A DNA stretch of 64,000 nucleotides from Pseudomonas mendocina (GCA_037482215.1 CP148074.1:1736001-1800000), one strand, 5' to 3'; shown: positions 38,347 through 48,621, counted from the stretch's first letter. Notes: generated by a model not told the origin, from the letters alone. Program-made: numbers and translations.

Positions 38347-40667
38347 TGAATTCCTCACCTATTGCCTACACCCTTAATAATCTCAGCCGCCGCAACTTCC
38401 TTAAAGGGTTGGGGGCGACCGGTGCGCTGGTGATCATGGCCAGTTGGAGTTGGCCATCTGTTTTTGCCGCTGAAGAGGAAAAATATGGTGGGGAAGGGAT
38501 GCCTAATGGCGTCGTGGATGACCCTAAAATCTACCTCAGCATTGCCACCGATGGCTCCGTGACGGTCATTTGTAACCGTTCTGAGATGGGGCAGGGCATC
38601 CGTACCAGTTTGGCTATGGTTGTTGCAGATGAGCTTGAGGCCGACTGGGCGCAGATCAAAGTGCAGCAGGCGTATGGTGACGAAGTACGCTTTGGTAACC
38701 AGAACACCGACGGTTCACGCAGCATGCGCCACTGGTATGAACCCATGCGACGCTGTGGTGCTGCCGCCAGAGCCATGCTTGAGCAGGCCGCAGCAGGTCG
38801 GTGGCAGGTTCCTGTGGCTGAGTGTCAGGCGCAGTTGCATCAGGTCTTGCACAAGCCGTCTGGCCGCACGCTGGGTTATGGTGAGCTTGCTGAGGCAGCG
38901 GCCGATCTCCCGGTGCCGCCACGTGACACATTACGTCTGAAACCGGCCAGTGAATTCCGCTACATCGGTAAGGACTCTAACCGCGCCATTGATGGCGAGG
39001 ACATCGTTACGGGCCAAGCCCTCTACGGTGCTGATATACATCTTGAAGGCATGCTCTACGCCACGATCGCTCGTCCAGCGGTATATGGCGGCAAACTGGT
39101 TTCTGTCGACGACAGTGCAACGCTCAAAGTCCCGGGTGTGGTTAAGGTCATCAAGATTGATGCTTCGCCGCTGCCTTCTGAGTTTCAACCTTTGGGCGGT
39201 GTCGCTGTTCTGGCCAAGCACACTTGGGGCGCGATCAAAGGCCGCGATGCACTGAAGTTGCAATGGGATGACGGCCCCAATGCCCGTTACAACTCGTCTG
39301 AATACCGGCAGCAGCTTGAGAGCGCTGTGAAAAAGCCGGGCAAAGTAGTGCGTAACAATGGCGATGTTGATCAGGCGTTGAGTAAGGCTGCCGGTACTCA
39401 TGAAGCGACTTATTATTTGCCGCACCTGACCCAGGCCCCTATGGAGCCTATGGTCGCGCTTGCCGTGTACAAGAAAGGTTCCTGTGAAGTGTGGGCACCT
39501 GTTCAAGCGCCACAAGTAGCCCGCGAGCGTATTGCTCAGCGTTTGGGGATTCCGCTAGACAATGTGAAAGTGAACGTCACATTGCTAGGGGGCGGGTTCG
39601 GACGTAAGTCGAAGCCTGACTACATGGTTGAGGCAGCGATTCTGGCCAAAGCCATCGAAGGAACGCCTGTTCGGGTGCAGTGGACGCGTGAAGATGATCT
39701 TCGCCACTCCTACTTTCATACGGTTGCGGCCGAGTACATCAAAGCAGGCCTGGACCAATCCGGTCAGCCCACTGCGTGGTTGCAGCGTGTGGCGTCACCC
39801 ACCATCGCTTCACTGTTTGCACCAGGTGCGAAAAACTCAGGGCCATTCGAGCTGGGCATGGGTATTACCAACATGGCCTATGCGATTCCCAATGTGCGCA
39901 TGGAAAACCCGGAGGCCCAAGCCTTTACGCGTGTGGGCTGGTATCGCTCAGTTCTGAATATTCCTCATGCCTTTGCCATACAGAGCTTTATTGATGAGCT
40001 GGCACATAAGGCCGGGCAAGACCCACTGGCTTATCAGCTTAAGCTATTAGGAAACGATCGTAAGATTGATCCGGCAAGTTTGGACGGAAGCGGCTGGAAC
40101 TACGGCGAGTCACCGGTCAAATACCCGATTGATACGGGACGTATGCGGGCGGTCTTGGAGGCCGCAACAAAAGCGGCTGGCTGGGGCAGAAAACTACCGC
40201 AAGGTCGTGGCCTTGGGCTGGCCTTGCACTACAGTTTTGTCAGCTACGTGGCTGTGGTGCTTGATGTGGAGGTCGAGGACAACGGCAACCTGATCGTGCA
40301 TAAGGCAGATATTGCCGTGGACTGTGGGCCGCAGATTAACCCAGATCGGATTCGTTCCCAGATGGAAGGGGCCTGTGTCATGGGGTTAGGTAATGCGGTT
40401 AGCAGCCAGATCAGCTTCAAGGATGGCCAGGCGCAGCAGGACAATTTCCATATGTATGAAGTGGCCCGTATTGATTTGGCGCCTAAGCAGGTTGCAGTGC
40501 ATTTCGTTACGCCGGATGGGGAGGTGCCTCTGGGCGGTGTGGGTGAGCCAGGGGTTCCGCCCATTGCGCCTGCGCTGTGTAACGCCATTTTCGCAGCGAC
40601 TGGCCAGCGCATCCGTAACCTGCCTGTTGGAATACAGTTGCAGGGTTGGCGCAAGGCTAATAGCTGA
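38346..40667 (+). CDS. iorB: Molybdenum hydroxylase large subunit (isoquinoline 1-oxidoreductase beta type)
   Basis: 773 residues. A twin-arginine type signal (SRRNFLKGLGATGALVIMAS) suggests export of the folded enzyme with its small subunit. The molybdopterin-binding motifs include ARPAVYGGKL, TLLGGGFGRKSKPDYMVEA and the catalytic Glu in GGVGEPGVPPIAPALCNA. There is no internal FAD domain, which fits the two-subunit IorAB type that uses a cytochrome acceptor. Cofactor maturation genes xdhC and mocA follow directly. The substrate is not predictable. Confidence 0.9.
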   Translation: MNSSPIAYTLNNLSRRNFLKGLGATGALVIMASWSWPSVFAAEEEKYGGEGMPNGVVDDPKIYLSIATDGSVTVICNRSEMGQGIRTSLAMVVADELEADWAQIKVQQAYGDEVRFGNQNTDGSRSMRHWYEPMRRCGAAARAMLEQAAAGRWQVPVAECQAQLHQVLHKPSGRTLGYGELAEAAADLPVPPRDTLRLKPASEFRYIGKDSNRAIDGEDIVTGQALYGADIHLEGMLYATIARPAVYGGKLVSVDDSATLKVPGVVKVIKIDASPLPSEFQPLGGVAVLAKHTWGAIKGRDALKLQWDDGPNARYNSSEYRQQLESAVKKPGKVVRNNGDVDQALSKAAGTHEATYYLPHLTQAPMEPMVALAVYKKGSCEVWAPVQAPQVARERIAQRLGIPLDNVKVNVTLLGGGFGRKSKPDYMVEAAILAKAIEGTPVRVQWTREDDLRHSYFHTVAAEYIKAGLDQSGQPTAWLQRVASPTIASLFAPGAKNSGPFELGMGITNMAYAIPNVRMENPEAQAFTRVGWYRSVLNIPHAFAIQSFIDELAHKAGQDPLAYQLKLLGNDRKIDPASLDGSGWNYGESPVKYPIDTGRMRAVLEAATKAAGWGRKLPQGRGLGLALHYSFVSYVAVVLDVEVEDNGNLIVHKADIAVDCGPQINPDRIRSQMEGACVMGLGNAVSSQISFKDGQAQQDNFHMYEVARIDLAPKQVAVHFVTPDGEVPLGGVGEPGVPPIAPALCNAIFAATGQRIRNLPVGIQLQGWRKANS

Positions 40668-41659
40668 TGGACAGCGCTGATCTGAATGTCCTGCGCAGCG
40701 TGCTGGAATGGCGCCGTGCAGGGCAGCGTGTAATCCTTTATAGCGTTGTACAGACGTGGGGCAGCGCCCCTCGTCAGCCAGGCGCCATGCTGGCTTTGCG
40801 CGGGGACGGTGTCGTCATTGGCTCGGTTTCCGGTGGTTGTATTGAAGACGATCTGATTGCACGCCTGAATGACGGGCGTTTGCCTGAGCAAGGTCCCGCC
40901 GTGCAATGGGTTACTTACGGTGTGACCAAGGAGGAGGCTGCACGATTCGGACTTCCTTGCGGCGGTACCTTGCGGCTAGTCGAGGAGCGTGTCGACGATT
41001 ACGCGTGGGTTGAGGCGCTTCTGAATCGCTGTGAAGCTCATGAGATCGTTGCCCGTGAACTGAACCTTGAAACCGGCGAGGTTCGGCTTACGCCAGCCGC
41101 AAGGACAGATAGTCTGCAATTTGATGCACATACCTTACGCGCCATTTATGGCCCGCGCTGGCGGTTATTACTGATCGGCGCTGGGCAGCTATCGCGCTAC
41201 GTTGCAGAAATGGCGCGCATGCTCGATTTCGAAGTGCTGGTTTGTGATCCTCGTGAAGAGTTCGTGCATGGCTGGGATGAGCGAAATGGCCAATTTGTGC
41301 CCGGCATGCCTGATGATGCCGTGCTCAGCATTAAAGCGGATGAGCGCACGGCAATCATTGCTCTAACCCATGATCCGCGTCTTGATGATATGGCTTTGTT
41401 GACCGCACTGGATTCGCCAGCTTTTTACGTGGGGGCGCTTGGTTCACGCAGAAACAGCCAGCGTCGGCGCGAAAACTTAGCTCAGCTCGGTTTGAGCGAA
41501 GCGGCTATCAGCCGCCTGCATGGGCCGATAGGGCTCTATATCGGCAGTCATACTCCCGCTGAAATAGCCCTATCAGTGATGGCTGAGATTGTAGCGATCA
41601 AGAATCAGGTGCAGTCGATCCAGAAAAATACCCAGCGTGCTCCTGAGCCACAGACATGA
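40667..41659 (+). CDS. XdhC-family molybdenum cofactor insertion/maturation protein
   Basis: 330 residues. The N-terminal XdhC/CoxI domain has GSAPRQPGAMLAL, SVSGGCIEDDL and FGLPCGGTLRL; the C-terminal Rossmann XdhC_C domain has LLLIGAGQLSRYVAEMA and VGALGSRRNSQRRR. XdhC binds molybdenum cofactor, promotes its sulfuration and hands it to hydroxylases, so the neighbouring large subunit is the likely client. Overlaps it by one base and overlaps the mocA-like gene by four. Confidence 0.92.
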   Translation: MDSADLNVLRSVLEWRRAGQRVILYSVVQTWGSAPRQPGAMLALRGDGVVIGSVSGGCIEDDLIARLNDGRLPEQGPAVQWVTYGVTKEEAARFGLPCGGTLRLVEERVDDYAWVEALLNRCEAHEIVARELNLETGEVRLTPAARTDSLQFDAHTLRAIYGPRWRLLLIGAGQLSRYVAEMARMLDFEVLVCDPREEFVHGWDERNGQFVPGMPDDAVLSIKADERTAIIALTHDPRLDDMALLTALDSPAFYVGALGSRRNSQRRRENLAQLGLSEAAISRLHGPIGLYIGSHTPAEIALSVMAEIVAIKNQVQSIQKNTQRAPEPQT

Positions 41660-42255
41660 GCAGCCTGCCGTGTGTAGTCATTCTGGCAGCAGGGCAGGGC
41701 ACACGTTACCGGCAGCAAGCAGGTGAACGTTCAGACAAGCTGCTCGCGCCATGCCTTGGGAATGATGGCGTGGTTCGACCGGTGCTTGAACAAGTACTGT
41801 GCAATATACCGCCACAATTGACGCGCAGAGTGCTGGTCACATCGCCAGGGCGCACTGCTGTCATCGGTCTGGCTGAAGCTTATGCTTGCCAGCCAATTTT
41901 GCTGCAATCAGAGGGGATGGGGGAAAGTCTGGCCGCTGGGGTCCGAGCATCGGCAGATGCTCCAGGGTGGCTGATCCTCCTAGGAGACATGCCGTTTATC
42001 AGGCCTGAGACGATTGAGCGGGTAGCCGCTGGCTTGCTTCGATCCTCTGTCAGTGTTGCGCAGAAGGGCGGCCGATACGGCCATCCTGTCGCCTTTGCCA
42101 ACTCACATGGTTCTGATCTGATGAATCTCAGAGGGGATCGCGGTGCACGGAGCCTCTTCACCGGAGTATCGGTTGAAGCGATTGATGTGACGGATCAAGG
42201 TATTTTCTGGGATATCGACACGCCTGAAGCGCTGGTTCACACGCCAAACAATTGA
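41656..42255 (+). CDS. MocA/MobA-like molybdenum cofactor nucleotidyltransferase
   Basis: 199 residues. The nucleotidyltransferase fold shows LAAGQGTRYRQQAG at residues 10-23, LGDMPFIRPETIE and YGHPVAFANSH. Proteins of this type adjacent to xdhC and a molybdenum hydroxylase are usually CTP:molybdopterin cytidylyltransferases (MocA), making the cytosine dinucleotide form used by IorAB-like enzymes. MobA (GTP) is the alternative. It ends the cassette; a terminator shared with rne follows. Confidence 0.85.
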   Translation: MSSLPCVVILAAGQGTRYRQQAGERSDKLLAPCLGNDGVVRPVLEQVLCNIPPQLTRRVLVTSPGRTAVIGLAEAYACQPILLQSEGMGESLAAGVRASADAPGWLILLGDMPFIRPETIERVAAGLLRSSVSVAQKGGRYGHPVAFANSHGSDLMNLRGDRGARSLFTGVSVEAIDVTDQGIFWDIDTPEALVHTPNN

Positions 42256-42269
42256 TTCGAGCATGCATT

Positions 42270-42305
42270 AAAAAGCCCCGCTAGGCTGACCTAGCGGGGC
42301 TTTTT
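42270..42305. terminator. Bidirectional terminator between the molybdenum cassette and rne
   Basis: AAAAAGCCCCGCTAGG (42270-42285) pairs perfectly with CCTAGCGGGGCTTTTT (42290-42305) around a 4-nt loop. The T runs on both strands make it an efficient intrinsic terminator in either direction. Confidence 0.97.
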
Positions 42306-42317
42306 AACGGCTAAGCG

Positions 42318-45300
42318 TTAGACGAGTGGTTTAGGCTCGTTGGTCGCTTCGTTGCTGGTGGCGACTTCCTGAGGCTCGCTTGTGGCGGCATCCTCAGTCT
42401 GTGCCTCGGCAACCGTTACTTCAGCAGCGGCTGGGATTTCAGCTACTACTGGCTCTGATGCCTCAGCAACTGGCTCCGAAACCTCAACAGCGGCCGGTGC
42501 AGCTTCGCTCACAACAGGCTCGACTACTTCAGCAACTGTCGCTACAGCCGGGGCGGCTGCTGCCAGAGCCTGAGCTTCGGCAGCAGCTTTCGCGGCAGCT
42601 TCAGCTTCACGCTTGCGACGACGCACTTCACGCGGGTCGTTCGGTGCGCGGCCATTAGTGGTTGCCACTACGGCTGGCTGGGCAACTGGCTCAGCTTGTG
42701 CAACGACCGGGCTGGCTTCTGCAACAGCCGGTGCGGTTTCGCTAGCTGCCGGCTCGGCAACAACAGCCGGAGCGGCTTCGGCAGCAACAGGTGCTGTCTC
42801 AGGCTCAGTAACGGCAACAGTCGCTGGGGCTGCTTCAGCTTGAGTTTCAGCAGCAGGCACTACCTGAGGGGCAATTTCAGCCACTTCAACTTGAGCAGCG
42901 CTGGCTGGTGCAGATTCCTCAGTGGCTACAAATGCAGCAACCGGTTGAGCTTCAGCAGGAGCCTCGACAACAACCTCTACCGGGGTGTTTTCGGCAGCAG
43001 GCTGCGTGCTGGCTGCGGCTTCAGTTACCACTTCAGCGACTGCAGCGACTGCAGTGCTGGCAGCGATAGCGGCAGTGGCGTCAGTTGTATTTTCCTCGTT
43101 AGCGTCAATTGGATTGCCGTTGGCATCATTCTGACGCTCGCGACGATTGCTGCGACGACGCTGGCCACGAGAACGACGGCGCGGACGATCACCGCCTTCG
43201 CTGTTGTCCTGATCATCTTCGTTCAGCTCTTCGTTATTCAGCAGCTCTTCATCAGCGGCGGCAACTTGTTCGTTGCGTGGCTGGCGATCTTCACGCGGCT
43301 GACGTGGCTGGCGTGGCTCACGCTGCGGACGCTCACGAGTTTCCTCGTTGCTGTTCTCGGATTGAACGGCATCCAGTGGCTCACGCAGTTCACGAGGCTG
43401 ACGCTCCTCGCGAGGTTTGCGATCGCGTGGTGGGCGCGACTGACGCTGCTCTTGCGGCTCGCGCACTTCAACGTTTTCACGCAGGTTGCGCTCTTCGCGG
43501 TTATTGCGTGGCGCGCGCTCCTCACGCGGGGCACGTTCCTCGCGCGGTGCACGCTCTTCACGAGGTGCGCGTTCTTCGCGAGGTTTACGCTCCTCACCAT
43601 TACGGCCAGCGCGATTGCGGTTCTGCTGGCGACCGTTGCGGCGTTCTTCGCGCTGTGGGCGCTCAGATTTCTTTTCGACAACTACAGGCTTTTCTTCCTG
43701 TTTGCCAGCAAACAAGCTCACCAGTGATTTCACCAGGCCTTTGAACAAGCTTGGCTCTGATGGGGCAGGGGCTGCTACCGGATCCGCTTCAGCTTGGGCA
43801 GGAGCTGTACGCTGAGGCACAGTCTTGATTGCAGCTTCCTGACGAACCAAGGTGCGGGTCGCGGTGGTCTGCTTCTCTTCTTCAACTTCAACAGCTGCGA
43901 TTTCGTAGCTGGACTGGCCAGACAGGGCCTCCGGACTGTCATCACGGATACGCTGCACTTCGAAGTGCGGGGTTTCCAAGTGATCGTTCGGGATGATGAC
44001 GATGCGAGCACGGGTGCGCAGCTCGGTCTTGGTGATCGAGTTGCGTTTCTCGTTAAGCAGGAATGCGGCAACTGGGATTGGTACCTGAGCACGCACTTCA
44101 GCAGTGCGGTCTTTCAGGGCTTCTTCTTCGATCAGGCGCAGAATTGCCAGAGACAGCGATTCAACATCACGGATGATGCCTTGGCCGTTGCAGCGAGGGC
44201 AGACGATACCGCTGCTTTCCCCGAGGGACGGGCGCAGGCGCTGACGGGACATTTCCAGCAGGCCGAAGCGGGAAATGCGGCCGACTTGCACGCGGGCGCG
44301 GTCTGCTTCGAGGCTTTCACGCACTTTATCTTCAACGGCGCGCTGGTTTTTAGCCGGGGTCATGTCGATGAAGTCGATCACGATCAGGCCGCCGATATCT
44401 CGCAGGCGCAGTTGGCGGGCGATTTCTTCAGCCGCTTCCAGGTTGGTCTGCAGGGCTGTTTCTTCGATGTCGCTGCCTTTGGTGGCGCGTGCCGAGTTGA
44501 TGTCGATAGACACCAAGGCTTCAGTCGGATCGATGACGATGGAACCGCCAGAAGGCAGTTTAACTTCGCGCTGGAAGGCGGTTTCGATCTGGCTTTCGAT
44601 CTGGAAACGGTTGAACAGCGGGACGCTGTCTTCGTACAGCTTGATCTTGCTGGCGTACTGCGGCATCACCTGATTGATGAAGCTCAGTGCTTCCTGCTGG
44701 GCTTCGATGCTGTCGATCAGCACTTCACCGATATCTTGGCGCAGGTAGTCGCGGATAGCGCGGATAATGACGTTGCTTTCCTGATAGATCAGGAATGGGG
44801 CTGCGCGGTCCTGGGACGCTTCTTTAATAGCGCTCCAGAGTTGCAGCAGGTAATCCAAGTCCCATTGCATTTCCTGGCTGCTGCGGCCGAGGCCAGCAGT
44901 GCGGACAATCAGGCCCATGTCACCCGGCACGACCAAACCATTGAGGGCTTCGCGCAGTTCGTTACGCTCTTCGCCCTCAATGCGGCGGGAAATACCCCCA
45001 GCGCGTGGGTTGTTGGGCATCAGAACCAGGTAACGGCCTGCCAGGCTGATAAAGGTGGTCAGTGCAGCACCTTTATTACCACGCTCTTCTTTCTCAACTT
45101 GAACGATAACTTCCTGGCCTTCTTTCAGGACGTCTTTAATGTTGACGCGTCCTTCCGGAGCCTTACTGAAGTATTCGCGGGAGATTTCTTTAAGAGGGAG
45201 GAAACCGTGGCGTTCGGAACCGAAGTCAACGAAAGCGGCTTCAAGGCTAGGTTCTACGCGGGTAATACGGCCTTTGTAGATATTGGATTTTTTCTGTTCA

Positions 45301-45401
45301 CGAGCGCCTGACTCGATGTCCAGATCGTAGAGTTTTTGGCCATCTACTAGGGCGACACGCAACTCTTCGGGTTGAGTTGCGTTAATCAACATTCTTTTCA
45401 T
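42318..45401 (-). CDS. rne: Ribonuclease E
   Basis: 1027 residues from the ATG at 45401 ([21 protein letters not shown], the conserved start). The catalytic half has an S1 domain, 5' sensor, metal-binding DNase I-like region ([19 protein letters not shown]) and the zinc-link CPRCNGQG. The C-terminal half is low complexity: a basic Arg/Glu/Pro/Gln region (about 580-790) with tandem REERAP units, then an Ala/Val/Glu/Pro-rich tail. That half is expected to scaffold the degradosome and bind RNA. The mRNA probably has a leader of about 500 nt, suggesting autoregulation as in E. coli. Confidence 0.96.
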   Translation of the reverse strand: MKRMLINATQPEELRVALVDGQKLYDLDIESGAREQKKSNIYKGRITRVEPSLEAAFVDFGSERHGFLPLKEISREYFSKAPEGRVNIKDVLKEGQEVIVQVEKEERGNKGAALTTFISLAGRYLVLMPNNPRAGGISRRIEGEERNELREALNGLVVPGDMGLIVRTAGLGRSSQEMQWDLDYLLQLWSAIKEASQDRAAPFLIYQESNVIIRAIRDYLRQDIGEVLIDSIEAQQEALSFINQVMPQYASKIKLYEDSVPLFNRFQIESQIETAFQREVKLPSGGSIVIDPTEALVSIDINSARATKGSDIEETALQTNLEAAEEIARQLRLRDIGGLIVIDFIDMTPAKNQRAVEDKVRESLEADRARVQVGRISRFGLLEMSRQRLRPSLGESSGIVCPRCNGQGIIRDVESLSLAILRLIEEEALKDRTAEVRAQVPIPVAAFLLNEKRNSITKTELRTRARIVIIPNDHLETPHFEVQRIRDDSPEALSGQSSYEIAAVEVEEEKQTTATRTLVRQEAAIKTVPQRTAPAQAEADPVAAPAPSEPSLFKGLVKSLVSLFAGKQEEKPVVVEKKSERPQREERRNGRQQNRNRAGRNGEERKPREERAPREERAPREERAPREERAPRNNREERNLRENVEVREPQEQRQSRPPRDRKPREERQPRELREPLDAVQSENSNEETRERPQREPRQPRQPREDRQPRNEQVAAADEELLNNEELNEDDQDNSEGGDRPRRRSRGQRRRSNRRERQNDANGNPIDANEENTTDATAAIAASTAVAAVAEVVTEAAASTQPAAENTPVEVVVEAPAEAQPVAAFVATEESAPASAAQVEVAEIAPQVVPAAETQAEAAPATVAVTEPETAPVAAEAAPAVVAEPAASETAPAVAEASPVVAQAEPVAQPAVVATTNGRAPNDPREVRRRKREAEAAAKAAAEAQALAAAAPAVATVAEVVEPVVSEAAPAAVEVSEPVAEASEPVVAEIPAAAEVTVAEAQTEDAATSEPQEVATSNEATNEPKPLV
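43510..43599 (-). repeat. 18-bp tandem repeat encoding REERAP units in RNase E
   Basis: Four consecutive 18-bp units (43510, 43528, 43546, 43564) and one degenerate fifth (43582) encode repeated Arg-Glu-Glu-Arg-Ala-Pro. The units differ mainly at third codon positions, so the peptide repeat is better conserved than the DNA. Confidence 0.9.
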
Positions 45402-45968
45402 GTAGTACCGTCGATTTCCGGTGCTGGCGGAAGCGGCGTTCGGCACACACGACTTCAGTTGTCGGTGTCAGGGGCGTCGCTGGTGCGGTCGTAAAGCGCT
45501 CCAGTGTCAAGCGGCGGCAGCGTTTTGCTGGTCCGCGACGGACGTCTCCTGCTTGCTGTGATTTCCAGTAAGCATTAAGTCAGGAGGAGGAATCAGCTGT
45601 TGGTAGCGGACGAGTAAAGCGTCTTGGTAAAGCAAATTGCTACGCAGGCCAACAGTTGTGCATCTCCACCCTACACGTATCGCTGAAACTCGGGTGCCGC
45701 TCGCGTTCTTACGCAGCGGGTTACTTTTATCGCAGTTATCCGTGGATTCATCTGCGCATCAAGGCTTTGTTAGGCTTTGTTTCCGGACTATTCAGCATCT
45801 TAAGTGACGTCTTGAATGGCCCGTCGGACGGCCTGCGTCCCAAATGGGTTGCGTTGGCAGAGGTGGCAGTTTTGCAAGCACTCTATTGCCAGTCCGCTTA
45901 TGGCGGCTTCCCGACTATAGCAGCAATGAATAAGTGCTTCAATTGCATAAAAAATGTATGATCAGAGG
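45402..45968 (-). other. rne leader and rne/rluC divergent intergenic region
   Basis: A 567-base stretch without a credible gene; a 101-codon plus-strand frame inside it lacks family character. From the minus-strand promoter at 45914-45942 the rne transcript would begin near 45907, giving a leader of about 505 nt. Within it, a bulged hairpin joins CAACTGTTGG (plus 45649-45658 complement) with CCAACAGCTG (plus 45594-45603 complement). The rluC promoter is not obvious. Confidence 0.6.
45914..45942 (-). promoter_or_regulatory. Sigma-70 promoter for rne
   Basis: On the minus strand TTGAAG (plus 45937-45942), 17 bases, then TATAGT (plus 45914-45919). The spacing is optimal and the -10 box is five of six. 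No better promoter was seen closer to rne. Confidence 0.65.
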
Positions 45969-46922
45969 ATGACAAATCCTTCCTCTCCAACCTCCGGCGT
46001 CCAGCTGCTCGAGGTTTCGCCGGAGTATGCCGGCCAGCGAATCGACAATTTCCTCCGCACCCAACTTAAGGGTGTGCCTAAGACTTTGATTTACCGCATT
46101 TTGCGTAAGGGCGAAGTGCGGGTGAATAAAGGTCGGATCAAGCCTGAGTACAAGCTCCAGGCTGGTGATGTGGTGCGGGTCCCGCCATTACGTCTGCCAG
46201 ATCGTGATGAGCCCGAGCCTGTTGCGCAGGGTTTGTTGCAGCGCCTTGAAGCGGCAATTGTCTATGAGGACAAAGCGCTTATTGTGTTGAACAAGCCTGC
46301 GGGTATCGCTGTACATGGTGGCAGCGGTCTTAATTACGGCGTTATCGAGGCTTTTCGTCAGTTGCGTCCGGATGCAAAAGACCTTGAGTTGGTCCATCGC
46401 TTGGATCGTGATACCTCCGGGCTTCTGATGATCGCCAAGAAACGCAGCATGCTGCGACATCTGCATGAAGCGCTGCGTGGTGATGGCGTTGACAAGCGCT
46501 ACATGGCGCTTGTGCGAGGGTATTGGCCAACAGCCAAAAAGCAAGTCAGTGCGCCGCTGCTTAAAAGCAATCTGCGCTCGGGCGAGCGAATGGTTGAAGT
46601 GAATCCGGAAGGTAAGGAAGCGTTGACCGTTTTCCGTGTGCTGCGCCGTTTTGGCGAATTTGCCACGCTTATTGAGGCTAAGCCTGTAACGGGTCGTACT
46701 CATCAAATTCGTGTTCACACGCAATATGCCGGGCATAGCATTGCTGGGGACAGTAAGTATGGTGATGATGATTTCACCCGCGAAGTGCGCGAGATGGGTG
46801 GTAAGCGTCTGTTTCTACATGCATACGAGCTGATCGTACCGATGCCTGATGGCTCTCAACTTAGGGTTGAGGCGCCTGTTGATGAGCTTTGGTCGAAAAC
46901 GCTGGAGCGTTTGAGTGCGTGA
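45969..46922 (+). CDS. rluC: 23S rRNA pseudouridine(955/2504/2580) synthase
   Basis: 317 residues from the ATG at 45969; an ATG at 45954 would add five residues and neither has a well-spaced Shine-Dalgarno. The N-terminal S4 RNA-binding domain ([31 protein letters not shown]) precedes the catalytic domain with Asp146 in [13 protein letters not shown]. RluC isomerises three uridines of 23S rRNA. It is divergent from rne, as in enterics and P. aeruginosa, and overlaps the HAD gene by eight bases. Confidence 0.93.
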   Translation: MTNPSSPTSGVQLLEVSPEYAGQRIDNFLRTQLKGVPKTLIYRILRKGEVRVNKGRIKPEYKLQAGDVVRVPPLRLPDRDEPEPVAQGLLQRLEAAIVYEDKALIVLNKPAGIAVHGGSGLNYGVIEAFRQLRPDAKDLELVHRLDRDTSGLLMIAKKRSMLRHLHEALRGDGVDKRYMALVRGYWPTAKKQVSAPLLKSNLRSGERMVEVNPEGKEALTVFRVLRRFGEFATLIEAKPVTGRTHQIRVHTQYAGHSIAGDSKYGDDDFTREVREMGGKRLFLHAYELIVPMPDGSQLRVEAPVDELWSKTLERLSA

Positions 46923-47610
46923 TTATCAGTTATTGATCTTTGACTGGGACGGCACTTTAGCTGACTCAATCAGTCGTATCGTTGAGTCAATGCATCGTGC
47001 AACTGATGCCTTTTCTCTGCCGCGCTGTAGTGATGATCAGGTGCGCGGCATTATTGGGCTGGCGCTGCCGGAAGCAATCCGTGTGTTGTATCCGCAGATG
47101 CACAGTGATGCAGATGTGGCGAGACTTCGGGAGCTCTACAGCGTGCATTACCGGGCGCTGGATGTTGAACCTTCTCCTTTATTTTATGGGGTTGAGGAAT
47201 CCCTTGCGGCTTTTCGAGAGCAGGGCTACCAGCTGGCTGTGGCAACAGGTAAGGCACGGCCTGGGTTGCAGCGAGCGCTCGCTGGGCGGGGGTGGCTGGA
47301 CTACTTCGATTACAGTCGCTGCGCTGATGAGACAGCGAGTAAGCCTGATCCTTTGATGTTGCACGAAATACTTGAGCAAAGTGGTGTCAGTGCTGAGCGG
47401 GCGATAATGGTTGGTGACTCAACTTTTGATCTGCTTATGGCTCAGCGTGCCGGTATGGATTCTGTTGCTGTTGGTTATGGTGCGCAGCCTCTTGAGATGC
47501 TGCGCCCCTGCAAGCCTGTGCTGGAAGTAGACTGTTTTACCGATTTGGCTGCCTGGTTGGCTGGGCAGGTTCCCAAGTGTTCAGTTGAGGGTGGTGTGCA
47601 TGGCGGATGA
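46915..47610 (+). CDS. HAD-superfamily phosphatase, Gph-like
   Basis: 231 residues, GTG start overlapping the rluC end. HAD motif I is [10 protein letters not shown] (9-18), motif II Ser/Thr in [10 protein letters not shown], motif III Lys in [12 protein letters not shown] and motif IV in [17 protein letters not shown] small helical cap (about 20-85) places it with phosphoglycolate phosphatase-like enzymes; the substrate is uncertain. It overlaps sppA by 11 bases. Confidence 0.88.
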   Translation: MRDYQLLIFDWDGTLADSISRIVESMHRATDAFSLPRCSDDQVRGIIGLALPEAIRVLYPQMHSDADVARLRELYSVHYRALDVEPSPLFYGVEESLAAFREQGYQLAVATGKARPGLQRALAGRGWLDYFDYSRCADETASKPDPLMLHEILEQSGVSAERAIMVGDSTFDLLMAQRAGMDSVAVGYGAQPLEMLRPCKPVLEVDCFTDLAAWLAGQVPKCSVEGGVHGG

Positions 47611-48577
47611 ATGGAAGGCGCCGGCTGAGGGCGAAGATGCCAAGAGCTGGAAGTTGTTGGAAAAGGCTCTTTTGGCAGGAGTCCAGGAGCAGCGCCGTTC
47701 GCGTCGGTGGGGAATTTTTTTCAAGCTCCTGACTTTTATTTATATTTTCGCGGCCCTTGCGCTGTTTTCCCCGGCGCTCAAAATGAGCGGTGGGGCTGCA
47801 ACTTCTGCTAGTCATACGGCATTCATTGAAATTCGCGGGATGATCGCAGATCAGGAGTCCGCCAGTGCCGACAATATAGTTAGCAGTCTGCGGGCTGCCT
47901 TTGAAGACGAGGGCACTAAAGCTGTCATTTTGCGTATTAATAGCCCAGGTGGTAGCCCTGTGCAGTCGGGGTACGTCTATGACGAGATTCGTCGTTTGCG
48001 CGGTGAGCATCCCAATATCAAGCTTTATGCTGTGATTTCTGATCTCGGGGCATCGGGCGCTTATTACATTGCCAGTGCTGCTGATGCTATTTATGCCGAC
48101 AAAGCCAGTCTGGTGGGCTCTATTGGGGTGACTGCTGCATCATTCGGGTTTGTTGATGCCATGCAGAAAGTTGGTGTTGAGCGCCGCTTGTACACCTCGG
48201 GTGAGCATAAGGCTTTTCTTGATCCGTTCCAGCCGCAAAATCCTGAGGAAACCAAGTTCTGGAAGAGCGTCCTCGAAACTACCCATCGGCAGTTTATTGC
48301 CAGTGTTAAGAAGGGGCGCGGGGATCGTCTCAAAGATGCGGAACATCCAGAATTGTTCTCGGGGCTTGTTTGGTCGGGTGAGCAGGCGCTGGAGTTGGGG
48401 TTGATTGATGGGTTGGGTAGCACTAGTTATGTGGCGCGTGAGGTTGTCGGTGAGAAAAATCTCGTCGACTTTACCGTTCAAGAAACGCCATTTGACCGGT
48501 TTGCTAAGGTCCTCGGTACCAGTGTGGCTGAGCGCATTGCGCTGTGGATGGGGTTCCAGGGGCCAACGCTGCGTTAG
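47600..48577 (+). CDS. sppA: Signal peptide peptidase SppA, short form
   Basis: 325 residues from the ATG at 47600 (GAGGGTGG upstream). One N-terminal membrane helix (about 45-65) and an S49 protease domain. The serine nucleophile lies in SDLGASGAYYIAS and the lysine general base in ADKASLVGSIGV, the single-domain SppA arrangement. NSPGGSP precedes them. It should degrade cleaved signal peptides at the inner membrane outer face. Confidence 0.92.
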   Translation: MADEWKAPAEGEDAKSWKLLEKALLAGVQEQRRSRRWGIFFKLLTFIYIFAALALFSPALKMSGGAATSASHTAFIEIRGMIADQESASADNIVSSLRAAFEDEGTKAVILRINSPGGSPVQSGYVYDEIRRLRGEHPNIKLYAVISDLGASGAYYIASAADAIYADKASLVGSIGVTAASFGFVDAMQKVGVERRLYTSGEHKAFLDPFQPQNPEETKFWKSVLETTHRQFIASVKKGRGDRLKDAEHPELFSGLVWSGEQALELGLIDGLGSTSYVAREVVGEKNLVDFTVQETPFDRFAKVLGTSVAERIALWMGFQGPTLR

Positions 48578-48589
48578 TCCCTTTGTGCA

Positions 48590-48620
48590 AAAAAAGACCC
48601 GGTTTTAGCCGGGTCTTTTG
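48590..48620. terminator. Bidirectional terminator between sppA and maf
   Basis: GACCCGG (48596-48602) and CCGGGTC (48609-48615) with a 6-nt loop, flanked by an A run and TTTT. Converging genes can both use it. Confidence 0.93.
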
Positions 48621-48621
48621 C

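Noticed and set aside
42696..43727. 343-codon frame antisense to the low-complexity tail of rne
   Set aside because: Arises from the repetitive Ala/Val/Glu and Arg/Glu coding sequence; product is low-complexity Ser/Arg/Asn-rich.
43794..45311. 505-codon open frame antisense to rne
   Set aside because: Shadow of the strongly conserved catalytic half of RNase E; no recognisable domain, no ribosome binding site.
45656..45961. 101-codon frame upstream of rluC
   Set aside because: No ribosome binding site, no family character, and it overlaps the predicted rne promoter and leader.
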